DNA of 64,000 nt from Dipteronia dyeriana (taxonomy: Eukaryota > Streptophyta > Magnoliopsida > Sapindales > Sapindaceae): the NCBI GenBank assembly GCA_032871835.1, contig CM065296.1, positions 118,802,146-118,866,145 of the forward strand. Reading direction: 5' to 3'. The notes below the pieces were generated by a model. The model ran no database searches. It saw only the letters and a list, made by a program, of their open reading frames with translations, and was not told the DNA's origin. Position 1 is the stretch's first letter. Every line of letters starts with the position of its first letter. A program made the position numbers and the translations under genes. Positions 11,050 through 21,723 of the stretch are shown in pieces.

Positions 11050-12372
11050 TGGAAATGGTGATATATATCACTTTTTTTTTTTGTAATGATGTCACCGTTT
11101 TAATAACTTAAGTTTAAAAGACACCTATTATGGTGAACTATCCAAATTACCCTTAAATAATCTATTTTTATTCTCATTGTGCTTCTATCTACACTTTGAA
11201 AATGATAACTCTTCTCTCTCCAAAATAGTTGTCTGAAAATCGATTTACAACTCATCTCTCTCCAAAAAACTTGTCTCTCTCCAGATTCTGTTCAAAAAAC
11301 TAACATATGTTTGTGATCTTATTTTATACATTGTCATATATTTCTGTGTGGTTTAACAATGTATCCATTCGTTATGATTTGTTGTCCCAATCTTTGTATG
11401 AACATGTATGAACATTTAGTCTCCAGATTCTGTTCGAGACTTTTTTAAAATACTTCGAGCCTTTTTTTATTAGTGTCCGAGCTATTTTGATATGATTATG
11501 AGTTTTTTTATACTCTTCCGAGTTTTTTTGATTTGTCTCCGAGTTTTTTTGTCAGAAAAGCTCGAATCAAGTAAAACAAAGCTTGGAAACTTGGTAAAAA
11601 TGCTCGAACCCATTAAAAAAAAGCTCGGACACTTGGCAAAAAACCTCGATTACCAAATGCCTGAGTTTTTTTTTACTTGATTCTTTTTTTTAAAAAAACT
11701 TGGTAAAAAGGCTCGAATCAAGTAAAAAAAAGATCGGGCACTTGACAAAAAAGCTACAACCCATTAAAAAAAGCTCAGGCACTTGGTAAAAAAGCTCGAT
11801 TCGAGTTTTTTTGCCAAGTGCCCGAGCTTTTTTCAATGGGTTCGAGTTTTTTTACCAAGTGCCCGAGCTTTTTTTAACTTGACAAAAAGGCTCGAATCAA
11901 GTAAAAAAAAGCTCGGGCTCGAGCTTTTTTGCCAAGTGCCCGAGCCTTTTTTAATGGGTTCGAGCTTTTTTGCCAAGCGCCCGAGCTTTTTTTTACTTGA
12001 TTCGAGCCTTTTTGCAAAGTTAAAAAAAAAAACTCGGACACTTGGCAAAAAAGCTCGAACCCTTACCAAAAAAGCTCGAGACTTTTACTGGGTTCGAGAC
12101 TTTTACTAAAGGCTCTGAGCCTTTTGTAATTATATTTTGAAAATATTAAGTACTGACCCCCAAATGCATCTGCGTAGTGCCTGAGTTTCAATAAAACTTT
12201 CTCTCTCTATTTCATAACTCTCACTGTAAAAAAATGAATGAAAGATTCTGAAACAACTATTTGGGGCATTTTTGTCCGTTCACTATAATAAGTGTCTTTT
12301 AAACATAAGTTATAAAAGCAGTGATATCGTTGAAACGACACCTCCAAAAAGTGCTATTTATTTTTTGAGCCC
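11050..12372. mobile_element. MULE-like non-autonomous element with minisatellite, copy A
   Basis: The left end contains ATGTCACCGTTTTAATAACT and AAAGACACCTATTATGGTG; the reversed right end (from 12372, GGGCTCAAAAAATAAATAGC) contains TATCACTGCTTTTATAACTT and AAAGACACTTATTATAGTG. This gives long diverged inverted repeats. The interior at 11420-12120 is an array of CTCGAGCTTTTTTGCCAAG-like words in both orientations, broken by oligo-A/T. A second copy in opposite orientation lies at 21724-23703, which confirms a mobile family. The frames at 11492-12109 (LAKKLES-type peptides) are array artefacts. Confidence 0.7.
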
Positions 12373-12988
12373 TTTTTAAAATAACAAACATAAACAAAAT
12401 ATAATTGAAATCATTTATAAAAAAATTAACTATCAGATAATTGAAAATACTATTTCAATTTTCAAAACATACAATTTTCGTTTATACCTAAAAAATAAAT
12501 TACAGGTAAAAAGGCCCACGCGTCAAGAAAACTTAACAGAAGTAGAAGTAGATACTGGTTATAAAAAGGTTTAATTAATTGCGATGGCAGGACTCGAAGC
12601 GATCACAAAGTTAAAATAAACTTTGTGAACTTCCACTGCTCTACACCACATCTGTAGATAAAATAATCTTGGTTTTGGGCTCGATCAACACATAGGATAA
12701 AAAGTATATAGTGGATAGACAAGCCAAAACAAAATATACTAAGATGGAGATTAAAAAATAATATGGATTGACCGAAACTGGTACTAAAAGATCAACACTA
12801 ATTTAAGATAAAAAAATAAAAAAATCTTCATAAGTATCAGATAACAACTACAGCAATACACCACCCCCGCAAAGGTACTATAATATAATTATAAAGTGTA
12901 AAAAAAAAAAGGAATTTTTACCAGAGAGTAAAATTAAAAGTATAACATGGTGAATTAGGTTTCGAGACAAAATAATCATAACAGCAAA
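12373..12988. other. Non-coding AT-rich stretch
   Basis: Nothing recognisable: no repeat ends, coding domain or RNA gene was seen. Confidence 0.4.
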
Positions 12989-13298
12989 TTAGGGTTTGGT
13001 TGATAATATATAACATAATAAAATTATATTGTCCGAAACCAGCATTTCACGAAAATTATATAACACCGCGCTTGATCTCCTGGAAACGACAGCTCTCTGT
13101 GCCGCTTTCCATGCGTCTGTCCGCACCAAAGTCCACGCCGTGGTTCCTTCCAAAATCCGTTTCTTCAGTTCTTCTTCAATCTTCAAATCTCTCTCAAACA
13201 CCATATTCAACTTCCAAACGTTATCCCACGTCTCCAGGAAATTCAACTTCATTTGAGTCTCGTTTGGTTCACTTGAGAATATGAGCCAAAACCTAACA
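12989..13298. repeat. Possible 3' LTR remnant of a coding-less LTR element
   Basis: The segment ends CCTAACA at 13298 and is followed by a purine-rich tract on the minus strand (13299-13312, reads CAAATGGGAGAAT), as a 3' LTR preceded by its polypurine tract would be. Long frames exist on both strands (for example minus 12989-13252), but they match no family I know and overlap each other. The outer LTR boundary was not found. Confidence 0.4.
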
Positions 13299-14012
13299 AT
13301 TCTCCCATTTGACTTGAATTCTCAAGACCTTTGTCCATAAATACGACTCTCCATACCGAGAATCAACATACCCCACCATAATGTATAATCACTTAGGAAC
13401 GAATCATCCTAAGATTTTTTTTTCTCCCTTTTTTTGTGTTCGTTGTTTCGGCATCATGTCGAAAATAACCAACTGAAATTGTGGTGTAACTCCTCATGTC
13501 AGATTATAAGGGAGTTCGTCAGTCATCGGCATCCTTGTCCACCATGCACCTATGGACCACTAGCAGCAACATATCCTCTTCCATGGCCAGTGGAGAAAAC
13601 TGCCAAAAGGATTAACTTGTCCTTACATCACCCAACCTATGAAAGACCTTTCATCCTTGCATCACATACTTGGTAAAAGACTTGCTACTAGAACCAGGAG
13701 TGCTTTGCCGGATAAGCCACACACCACCACACAATAGACTTTTTTTTAATATTCAATTAACGCCTTGTGTAACCCAGATTGGATCTCTATGACTTGTACC
13801 TGCCACGACAAGCCAAAAAAAAATAATCTCTTCCATCTCTATTATTCTTTTCATCAAACCCTACAGAGTTCGAAACCACCTTCAAGACGATTCTCCTTTG
13901 CTAAACCATATTAGGCAACCATCATCATCATCCCAATACCACCAAGTTCTCCATACGATCTCCCGTAAAGACTTAAGAAAATATTATCATCGACCAAGAC
14001 TCTGATACCAAT
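13299..14012 (-). mobile_element. LTR element core with PBS and PPT, no coding (TRIM/LARD-like)
   Basis: The minus-strand primer-binding site TGGTATCAGAGTC (13998-14010) matches the initiator-Met tRNA end and lies next to TGTTGGGG at 14013, the apparent inner edge of the 5' LTR. A polypurine tract sits at 13299-13312 beside the other LTR edge, ...TAACA. Only about 710 bp lie between, with no gag or pol similarity. The 5' LTR would extend right from 14013 into about 14200, but its outer edge was not resolved. A TRIM/LARD or a large internal deletion are both possible. Confidence 0.5.
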
Positions 14013-14199
14013 TGTTGGGGATTTTGAACCAATGATCGCAGAATTATCATGCCTAATATACGTCCATAACTCATAGTAATAAATAACGTCAATATTAGAA
14101 AAATAGATGAGAGAATATGATAATTTTATTCTAATTAATATTACTAAAGAGAATAAACACATTCCAGACCAATTCAGCTAGACACTAGCTTTACATTTT

Positions 14200-14987
14200 T
14201 TCTTTCTAATATTTCTGCATTTCACGAATATTAAAATATTGTTTTCAATATCATTAAAACTTAAAAGTTTATATGATTCGAAATTATGGAATTGATTTAC
14301 AACAATAAATATACAATTTATTTTTATCAAAATTGTTGAATTTGCGGAAAAAAAAAACAATGAGAAATTGAAAAAAAAAATAAAGTGTTGGCTCTTAAAA
14401 TTTTGTAAAAAGAGTCGAATGAAGCAATAAATAAATAAATATTAAACCTGTCAATTTCACTCTTCAACAAAAAAAGAAAAAGAAATTTTGAATCAAAATA
14501 TTTTTTCAAATTTAGGTTTTTAGAAAAAAAAACTGTTTTTTTATATATTTAAATTAATGATCCTTAAAAGATAAAAATGATAATTTTAAAATAGATATTG
14601 TATTTAGACATTTTCGAAAATTAAAGTTTTTAGGTGGAATGTCTTTACAAAATGTATTAAAAAATAAAATTGGATTGTACTAAAAAGTAAATCTTATTGT
14701 AAATTATTAAATTTCAAACTTTTATGGTAGATGCGGTGAGTAAGTAGTAAATTCAAAGTTGTACAGTGGGTGTGGAAACTGGAAAACATGTATACAGAAC
14801 TATTTTTTCTGGCCATAGTCAACCTTTTGGTAAATTTAGATTATTAATTTTTCCTAATTAAGTCGATTTATGAAATTTTTTGAACCGTCAAACTTAGAAC
14901 TTCCATTTTTGATAAATTTCGGTTAAGTCGACTTAATAAATACGTGTACAGTGAGAATCCAAATGTACTTTTGGTGGGGTTGTTTTC
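14200..14987. other. AT-rich DNA; 5' flank of GLOX copy 1
   Basis: The first half shows nothing recognisable. From about 14740 it resembles the flank of GLOX copy 2 (37690-37940): both have a GTGG...GAACTATTT segment, a TTTTGGTAAATTT block, ATTTTTGATAAATTT / ATTCTTGATAATTTT, and GAGAATCCAAATGTA / GGGAATCCAGATGTA before the TATA box. The two promoters were therefore duplicated together with the genes. Confidence 0.6.
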
Positions 14988-14995
14988 TATTTAAA
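14988..14995 (+). promoter_or_regulatory. TATA-like box of GLOX copy 1
   Basis: TATTTAAA lies about 96 bp before the ATG at 15084. The aligned place upstream of copy 2 carries TATTTGAA (37939-37946). An ATG at 14997 is almost inside the TATA box, so translation from there is unlikely. Confidence 0.5.
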
Positions 14996-15083
14996 CATGA
15001 ATTCTCTCATGGTGAGAATCCAACCGAGTTACAACATATACTCCAACATAAAAAATAACAAAAAAATCAGACATCCAACAAAA

Positions 15084-16753
15084 ATGATGCATCAGACATC
15101 AATTCTTTACTTGGTCTTGTTTCAGGGCACAATCATCTTCTCTCAACCATGTCAACTGTTAATGACCGACGCAGCCGGTGGACGGTGGCAGTTACTCCAA
15201 AAAAGCATCGGCATATCTTCAATGCACATGCAGCTCCTCAACAACGACCGTGTCATTATGTTTGACCGGACAGATTTTGGCAAATCCAACATATCGTTGC
15301 CGCATGGAAAATGCCGCAACAACACCTACGAAAAGGCTTTGAAAGTGGACTGCACCGCACATTCTATCGAGTACAATGTCTTGTCCAACAAGTTTCGTCC
15401 TCTAACGGTCCATACAGATACCTGGTGCTCCTCAGGCACTGTGATGCCTAACGGCACTCTGATCCAGACTGGTGGGAACAAAAATGGTGGACGTGTGATC
15501 AGGATAATTAAGCCTTGTAGTGATGGCAAATGTGATTGGGTGGAAGTTAAAAACGTACTGGAAATGAAAAGATGGTACGCTACGAATCATATTCTTCTGG
15601 ACGGTAGACAGATTGTTATTGGCGGGAGAAACCAATTTAACTATGAATTTCTCCCCAAAAAAAAGGGAGCCCCGAATCTGTACAGCTTACCCTTTTTAAA
15701 TGAGACTCGTGATAGTTCTTATATCGAGAACAATCTCTACCCTTTTGTTTTTCTAAATGGTGATGGCAATTTATTCATCTTCGCGAATAATCGAGCTATA
15801 TGTTCGACTATTCGAAAAGCAAGGTGGTCAAGAAGTACCCGACGATGCCAGGTGGCGAACCGCGGTGCTTTCCAAGCACCGGCTCTGCAGTGTTGCTGCC
15901 ATTGAAGAACCTACAGGCACCCTCTGTTGAAGCCGAAGTTTTGGTGTGAGGTGGGGCCCGAAAGGGTCAGCTGACAAGGCAGATAAAAAAAAAAAATCAT
16001 ACATTTGATAGGGCATTGGATACGTGCGGTCGCATCAAAATAACCGACCCGAATCCACATTGGGTCATTGAGACTATGCCTCTAGCTAGAATCATGGGTG
16101 ACATGATTATGCTTCCGAATGGCAACGTGTTGATCATCAATGGTGCGTCCGCCGGAGTTGCTGGGTGGGAAATAGGCCGGAACCCCGTTTTGAACCCTGT
16201 CCTTTATCTTCCGGATGACAAAATCGGGTCACGGTTTGAGAGTCAAAATCCGGCAACCATACCTAGAATGTACCATTCCACAGCAGTTTTGCTTCGCGAC
16301 GGTCGTGTACTTGTCGGTGGAAGCAATCCGCATAAAAGATATAACTTCACAGGAGTGTTTTTCCCTACTGAGTTAAGTTTGGAAGCTTTTTCTCCGGCTT
16401 ATCTCGACCCAGAAAATTCAGCCTTACGTCCGAAAATCGTCCTACCAGCCTCACAAACCCAGCTCAAGTATAAACAGAAACTGGAGGTGAGGTTCAGGGT
16501 GGCGGCAGGAAACGTAACGCCAGACAAGTTGTCGGTGAAAATGGTGGTGCCGTCGTTTACTACACATTCATTCTCAATGAACCAGAGGCTTCTCGTACTT
16601 GGAAGCGAGAAGGTGGCGGGTTTAGGGAAGGATACGTACACGGTCCAGGTGACAACACCTGGTTCAGGTAATCTCGCACCACCGGGATATTATCTTCTAT
16701 TTGTGGTCTATCAAGATATTCCGAGCAAGGGTATTTGGGTCAATTTACAATGA
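15084..16753 (+). pseudogene. GLOX: GLOX (galactose/glyoxal oxidase-like) pseudogene 1
   Basis: Encodes a relic of a secreted copper-radical oxidase of the plant GLOX family, whose members oxidise aldehydes or alcohols to acids with release of hydrogen peroxide at the cell wall. The start at 15084 (MMHQTSILYLVLF) gives a signal peptide ending near FSQPC; an in-frame ATG at 14997 adds 29 residues that copies 2 and 4 lack. WCSSG and RWYATNH (radical Cys and Tyr) and, further on, RMYHST and TTHSF (copper ligands) are still visible. Lesions: one base lost near 15801, a TGA at 15947-15949 replacing the Cys of VCGGAP, and a second base lost near 15955. The second half (16016-16753) is open but out of phase with the first. 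No introns. Clearly dead as a full-length enzyme. Confidence 0.9.
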
Positions 16754-17569
16754 TTTTGTATTTTATTTTCCTCAAATGCTTTTAAAATAATAAGTATTAA
16801 TTTATCTATATAAAAAATATATTATATTAATTGAGTTTTGCATTTGTATTTTTCTCTTTCATTTGTGTTTGTAATTGAACACTTTTAAAATTTTATTAAT
16901 TGTTGTTAAGAATTTCGAATCCTACGATAATTGTTTTAGAAGTATTTATACAGAGTTTCTAATGCGGTTAACTCCCGTCGGACTCTTACCTATTGGATGT
17001 AAGAATTCATGGTAATACTCCACGCAACTATGGATCATGGAACTATAAGGAAATAAAAAGATTGAAAATAACTATGTATTATAGAACTATATTTGTACCT
17101 GGTAGACAATTGATAGTTAATATAGTCTTACTAAAATGATAACAATATTAATAATACATTACTAAAGTTGAAACGAATTCATAGATCCAAAATCTACATA
17201 AATGAAACTATTTTCGAATCTTGTTTTCGCTATTGATTAAAAAAAAAGGCTATATATTTATATATAAAAAAATTCCATCAGTCTATTTGTAAAGGTAACA
17301 TAAAATAACGAAATAATGTAGTAAACATTATAAGTTTATAACAAATATATATTGATACAAAGGAAAACGCTAAAGAAATAGACTGACGTCTAATTTCTAT
17401 AAAAACTGAAATCCATCAGAATAGTAAGAGAATACTTTTGAAATTTTTATTGAATGATAATTTGACGAGCCTTTCAACTTACATAGCTATTTAAAATAAA
17501 AAATATTAATCTAAATCCTTATTAAATAAGAAACGATATTACATATCAAAAGCTGCTATAAGTAATGAA
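16754..17569. other. 3' flank of GLOX copy 1
   Basis: Non-coding. It aligns with the 3' flanks of copy 2 (39736-40320) and of the fragment copy (21538-24218): shared words include TTTTTCTCTTTCATTT, GTAATTGAACACTTTT, CGGACTCTTACCT and TGGTAATACTCCA. The part at 17120-17210 also matches 28600-28680 and 35500-35590. Duplication therefore included at least several hundred bases downstream of the gene. Confidence 0.65.
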
Positions 17570-18901
17570 AACTGATAATAGGATGTGATGTCCTGAAATT
17601 AGACAATGGTTTTGTCGATAAAAGATGGTTTCAATGGTATGCTATCGAGAGAATGAAAGAGTTCTCCACTATGGCAAAGGTGAACAAGATGGTCCGCTAA
17701 TCTTTATCCTCAACCTAGTCCAACGTGGATTCAGTGCTCAGGGATTCTGTTCCTTTTTCAAGAAGTTATGAGGTGTTTTATGGGAACTTCTTTTCATTGA
17801 AAGCAATTCTCTCTTTCGAAGAAGATTGGACAGATGCAAGATGCAGGATGCTTGTTGCGGTTTCAGAAACTCGATCCATTCCTAAGTTCGTGAAGGTTGG
17901 CGAATGAGAGTGGGCATTCAACGTCTCAATCGAGAAAGTGGAGTCTGTGGTAGATACCGATTGGTTGGCTGACATTCTGGATTTGAAATTTGAATATCCT
18001 TCTGTGTAGAAGAAGAGAGAACCTGACCAATGACAAAAAGGTATTGACAGAACTTCTAGTATAGATGATGTGTTTGAGAAATGTGACAGGATAGAGAAAG
18101 GTAATGATATATGGGTCAAGGTCAGAAGTAGGAGACAGTCTTATGAGGACATTTACAAGCTAAATTATTCACCTAGAGCTGGAAGCCATCAACTCAAAAA
18201 CATAGAAGAAGGTAAACAACATCATGTCAGATGTGGGAAAAGGCGTCCATCTCATCAGTGTAGTTTGAATGGAAAGCTGGTTTTGGATAAAAGGACAGAG
18301 GTTTTGAGAAAAAGTTTCAAGGAGGTTAATAGCTCTTCCTCTTCTGACTCCTCATTGGAAGATGGGTAATTAAGGGATTTTGGGGTCTTCAGAGGTGAAT
18401 GTTCTAATTTCAAATCAAGTGGTTTAGGGCCAAAACGGGGCTTTTGAGTGATGATGAGCCTCACAGTGGTGATCGGCTTCACCTCGAGCTTTCAGGCTCA
18501 ATTAAGTCCAAAGAGGAGTCTTCCTCAGGAAGCCTCGAAGAAGTGAGAAATGAAAAGATTTGGCCTTTAAGAGGTGTGGATAAAGACCCAAACCATCTTT
18601 TAGTGGCCTAGAAATTATAAGTAGCAGCGTCCATTTCTGATCAAGTAGAAGGTGATCTAAGCCTCCCACTCCAAGGACCTATTCAGTTGCCTTTGAGGGA
18701 TTCTTAAGGTGGTCAGATTACAGTGAAGGATTTGGTAGCAATTTCGAATGCTGTAGAATTGGGGGGACTGAACAAAATTTCGTCTCAGAAGAGTAAAGTT
18801 ATAGAAGTCTTGAACAAGTTAAGATTGAGTTCGGATTCAGAAGACTAGATAGCCAATTTTATTGAGAAAGGGGTATAAATTGGATTTTTCAACAATATAT
18901 T

Positions 18902-20359
18902 TGATTGTAGTATTTTTAATCTTAATCAATTTAAAAGAAAGTTCTTTTACTGGGATCGGTGATTCTACTAGTTAAATTCTAATTAGCCTAATTAAATCCT
19001 AATCTAAATGCATGAAAACTAAATGGCATAATGCTTGTCTTGGGTTGTTATTCTAATTCACTAATATGCAAGATCAAATAAACTAAATTACTCACAAGGT
19101 CACACGAAAAATATGAATATGAATATGAGTATGAGGGAATGCTAGGGAATTAATGCAACATACTTAAACTCCTCAATGTAATCCCTAAGTCTCATTTAGG
19201 CATGTAAATCCACTTGATAGGGTTTGTTTCATGAAGCATCTAATCTTTCCTATTATTCACATACGGTCATGTAATGAGCAATGATTAGAATTAGTTTTTA
19301 ATTAAAACTCTAAACCAAATCACACATAGCATGGTCATGCATATGAGAATTTTCTCAATTATTAAGCTTGTAGTTAATGAATAAATAGGATGATCACCCA
19401 CATCTAACCCTCAACATCATAGATAAACTAATCCTAACACAAACATTCATTGAGGTCTCATTTGAATATAAGTGAAGGAATTAGAGTAAGTATTTCAATA
19501 AAAGAGACTACCAATGTATTTAATTAAAAACCATTAGACTTATGATTACAAAGAGTTGTTCAACTATTTTACATTAATCCCCTAACATAGAAATTAGTTA
19601 CACATCAATGAAAAGAAATAAAACAAAGAAGAGTTAAAGAAAAAACCCAAGTTGGTCATCTGAGGTTTCTTGAATTGTAAGCTTCCTCTTCTTGCCTTCC
19701 AAGTTCCAAGATGGATAGAGGAATGAAAGTGTCTAAGGATGGTGATGGAAGGGTGAAAGTGTCCTAAAAGTTCGTGTGGCTAATGATACCTTCCCAAAAA
19801 CTCATAAGGGTATTTATATGGGTCCAAAAATAGGTCATGAATCAACATAGGGATGTGTGTCATCGTACTATCGCGTCGTTGATTGTCGCGGTTGTCCATG
19901 ACGGAAACCCAACCGCGACACCTCGCTCATTCGCTCTGCGTATTCTCTTCAGGTGACATCTCGAGCGACAATGGGTAAGGAAGTTGTTGTCGCCCGGTAT
20001 GTCGCGGTCTTCTATGACGGAACTTAGACCTCGACATGTCGCTTCCTTGTATGTTTGCGTCTGTTCTCCAAGCGACATTTCTAGGCGACTTCTAAAACAA
20101 GTTGTTGTCGCTCATGGTGTCGCGGTTTACCATGACAATGCTTCACAATCGCGACAACTCGAGCATTTTTATTTAAGCTTCTGATTTCTAGCACTTTTGG
20201 GTCCCAACTTCACTCAAATTACCCAAATGATACCCCTAATATGAAATCCTGTAAAAAAAAAAAACTCAATCGAGCCATTAAACACTTGATTTTACTCGAG
20301 AATTTAGCAACAAGCATAGGAAGGGGGACTCGAAAACTAGTGTTATCATGACTCGATCA
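18902..20359. mobile_element. Probable solo LTR inserted in LINE
   Basis: The ORF1-like LINE frame is interrupted near 18895 and LINE-like DNA resumes near 20365. The insert runs from TGATTGTAGT to GACTCGATCA, i.e. TG...CA ends, and the right side is followed by ATATT; a similar AT-rich pentamer precedes the left end. No coding, PBS or second LTR was seen. It contains the tandem TGTCGCGG repeats at 19884-20165. The exact left boundary is uncertain because the flank is AT-rich. Confidence 0.5.
19884..20165. repeat. 2.5 tandem copies of a ~117-bp GC-rich repeat
   Basis: TGTCGCGG starts units at 19884, 20000 and 20118 (spacing 116 and 118), each followed by CCATGAC or CTATGAC and later a CGCGACA/TCGACATGTCGC block. 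The units carry opposed TGTCGC and GCGACA motifs, so each can fold back. They stand out as a GC-rich island in AT-rich DNA and lie in the probable solo LTR. Confidence 0.75.
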
Positions 20360-21236
20360 ATATTTCAATAATTTAGAGGGAAAGGATTCAAACAATGAAA
20401 GAGGAAATGTGAATTCGGGTCAGATGGATGCCATTGAAACAGAGGGTCAAGTAGAGAAGGATTTGAGTGAGGGATGGATTTTGGAAGATGAAATAGCAAA
20501 GGTGATTGAGGTTGGTTGTTGCCTTGAGATTTGACTTTAACGATAGTGAAAATGTTCTAGGGTATGTAATTGCCAAAAGGGAGAAAGAAGATCACGAAAA
20601 GCTGGCTGCTGAGATTGACAGTTAAGTTTTTCTTCTGTTTTTGTTGTGTTGCGTTAAGGGTGTCATTTTTTTTTGTGATAGTTCTCTCTTGGGATGTTAG
20701 GGGTCTGGGTAAGGGTGAAAAAAAGAAGATTGTGTGTATTCTATTAAACAAAATAAAACGGGGCATGCTTTTTTATTCAAGAGTCTAAGCTCAAGTCCTT
20801 TGATAGTAGCATGACTAGAGCTTTGAGGGGGGTCTGTGCTTACTAGAGGTGTTAGGGTGGATTCATATGGGGCTTCGGGCGACTTTATTACTTTATTGAG
20901 TGAGGATTTCTTTACTGTGGAATCTTGCATATTCAATAAAAATAGTTTGTTTTGGCTGGAATGTTGAATAAGGTAGCTCAAGAAGGACTTGTGGGATTTT
21001 ATCTTGTTTTTGCAACATATTTTCACTGCACCGTGGTGTGTTGGAGGCAATTTTAACATGGTTCTGAGCCTTTCAGAGAGGATTGGAGTGAGTGTGAACT
21101 TGGGATCTATTAGGAGTTTTAAGAGTTTTATTGTTCAAGCTAACATCATTGACATTCCTCTCCATGGGATGTCGTATACCTTGTCAAATAACAGAGAGAG
21201 GGAAACTTGGGCGAGATTGGATAGTTTCCTATTATC

Positions 21237-21537
21237 TCCAATTATTCTTTTATGGTACAATCAAACTTTGGAGGTGAAATTCAAGGTAGCAAGTACTGTT
21301 GCTCTAGACAAGTTGTCATTGACGATGGTAGCGCCATCGTTCATGACACATTCCTTCTCAATGAACCACAAACTGCTTGTGCTTGGAAGCGAGAAGGTGT
21401 TTGGTAAAGAGAATGATACATACGCGATCCAAGTGACAACACCAGGGTCCCGTAATCTAGCTCCACTCGGATATTATCTGCTATTTCTGGTTCATCAAGA
21501 TATACCGAGCGAAGGCATTTGGGTTAATTTGCAGTGA
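21237..21537 (+). pseudogene. GLOX: 3' GLOX fragment fused to LINE endonuclease
   Basis: The last roughly 95 codons of a GLOX gene: LWYNQTLEVKFKVA, a PSFMTHSFSMN stretch holding the copper-ligand His, and the family C-terminus EGIWVNLQ before TGA. The N-terminal five-sixths, with the radical Cys and Tyr, are gone. The frame is open back into LINE endonuclease sequence, giving one 182-codon chimeric frame from 20989. The 3' flank matches those of copies 1 and 2, so this was once a full tandem copy truncated by LINE insertion and deletion. Expression of the fusion is possible but unproven. Confidence 0.85.
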
Positions 21538-21723
21538 ATATTTTTTTATTATTATTTATCTCAAACACTTTGCAAGTAAAAAGGGTTTATATATCCTTTT
21601 AGAATTCTAGCTGTGATTATTAATTAATTTATTTTTCTCAAATACTTTGTAAGTAAAAAGGGTTTAGCGGTGATTATTAATTTATTTAGAGGTTTGAAAG
21701 TTCACAGACGGTATTTTTTTTAA

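Larger units (their letters stand above)
17570..21236 (+). mobile_element. L1-type LINE remnant (ORF1 and start of ORF2)
   Basis: Two parts are separated by an inserted LTR. The ORF1-like part (17570-18890) is broken in all frames but keeps stretches such as RCRMLVAVSETRSIPKFVKV and a later Ser-rich tail near 18330. The ORF2 part begins near 20672 with LSWDVRGLGKGEKKK, the first endonuclease motif (usually SWNVRGLG), then a segment up to about 20990 with frameshifts, then APWCVGGNFNMVL (GGDFN motif) and an RERETWARLD stretch. The reverse transcriptase and 3' end are missing: at about 21237 the sequence changes abruptly to GLOX. Confidence 0.75.

Noticed and set aside
11492..12109. Lys/Leu/Ser-rich peptides (LAKKLES type), also at 22158-23239
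   Set aside because: They arise from the minisatellite words in all frames and on both strands. No start context or domain.
12989..13284. Overlapping frames on both strands (87 and 94 codons)
   Set aside because: Neither matches a family I know. They lie in a probable LTR remnant and overlap each other, so neither is reported as a gene.
14997..15083. Upstream ATG adding 29 residues to GLOX copy 1
   Set aside because: It lies next to the TATA-like box, and the extension is absent from copies 2 and 4. The ATG at 15084 gives a normal signal peptide.
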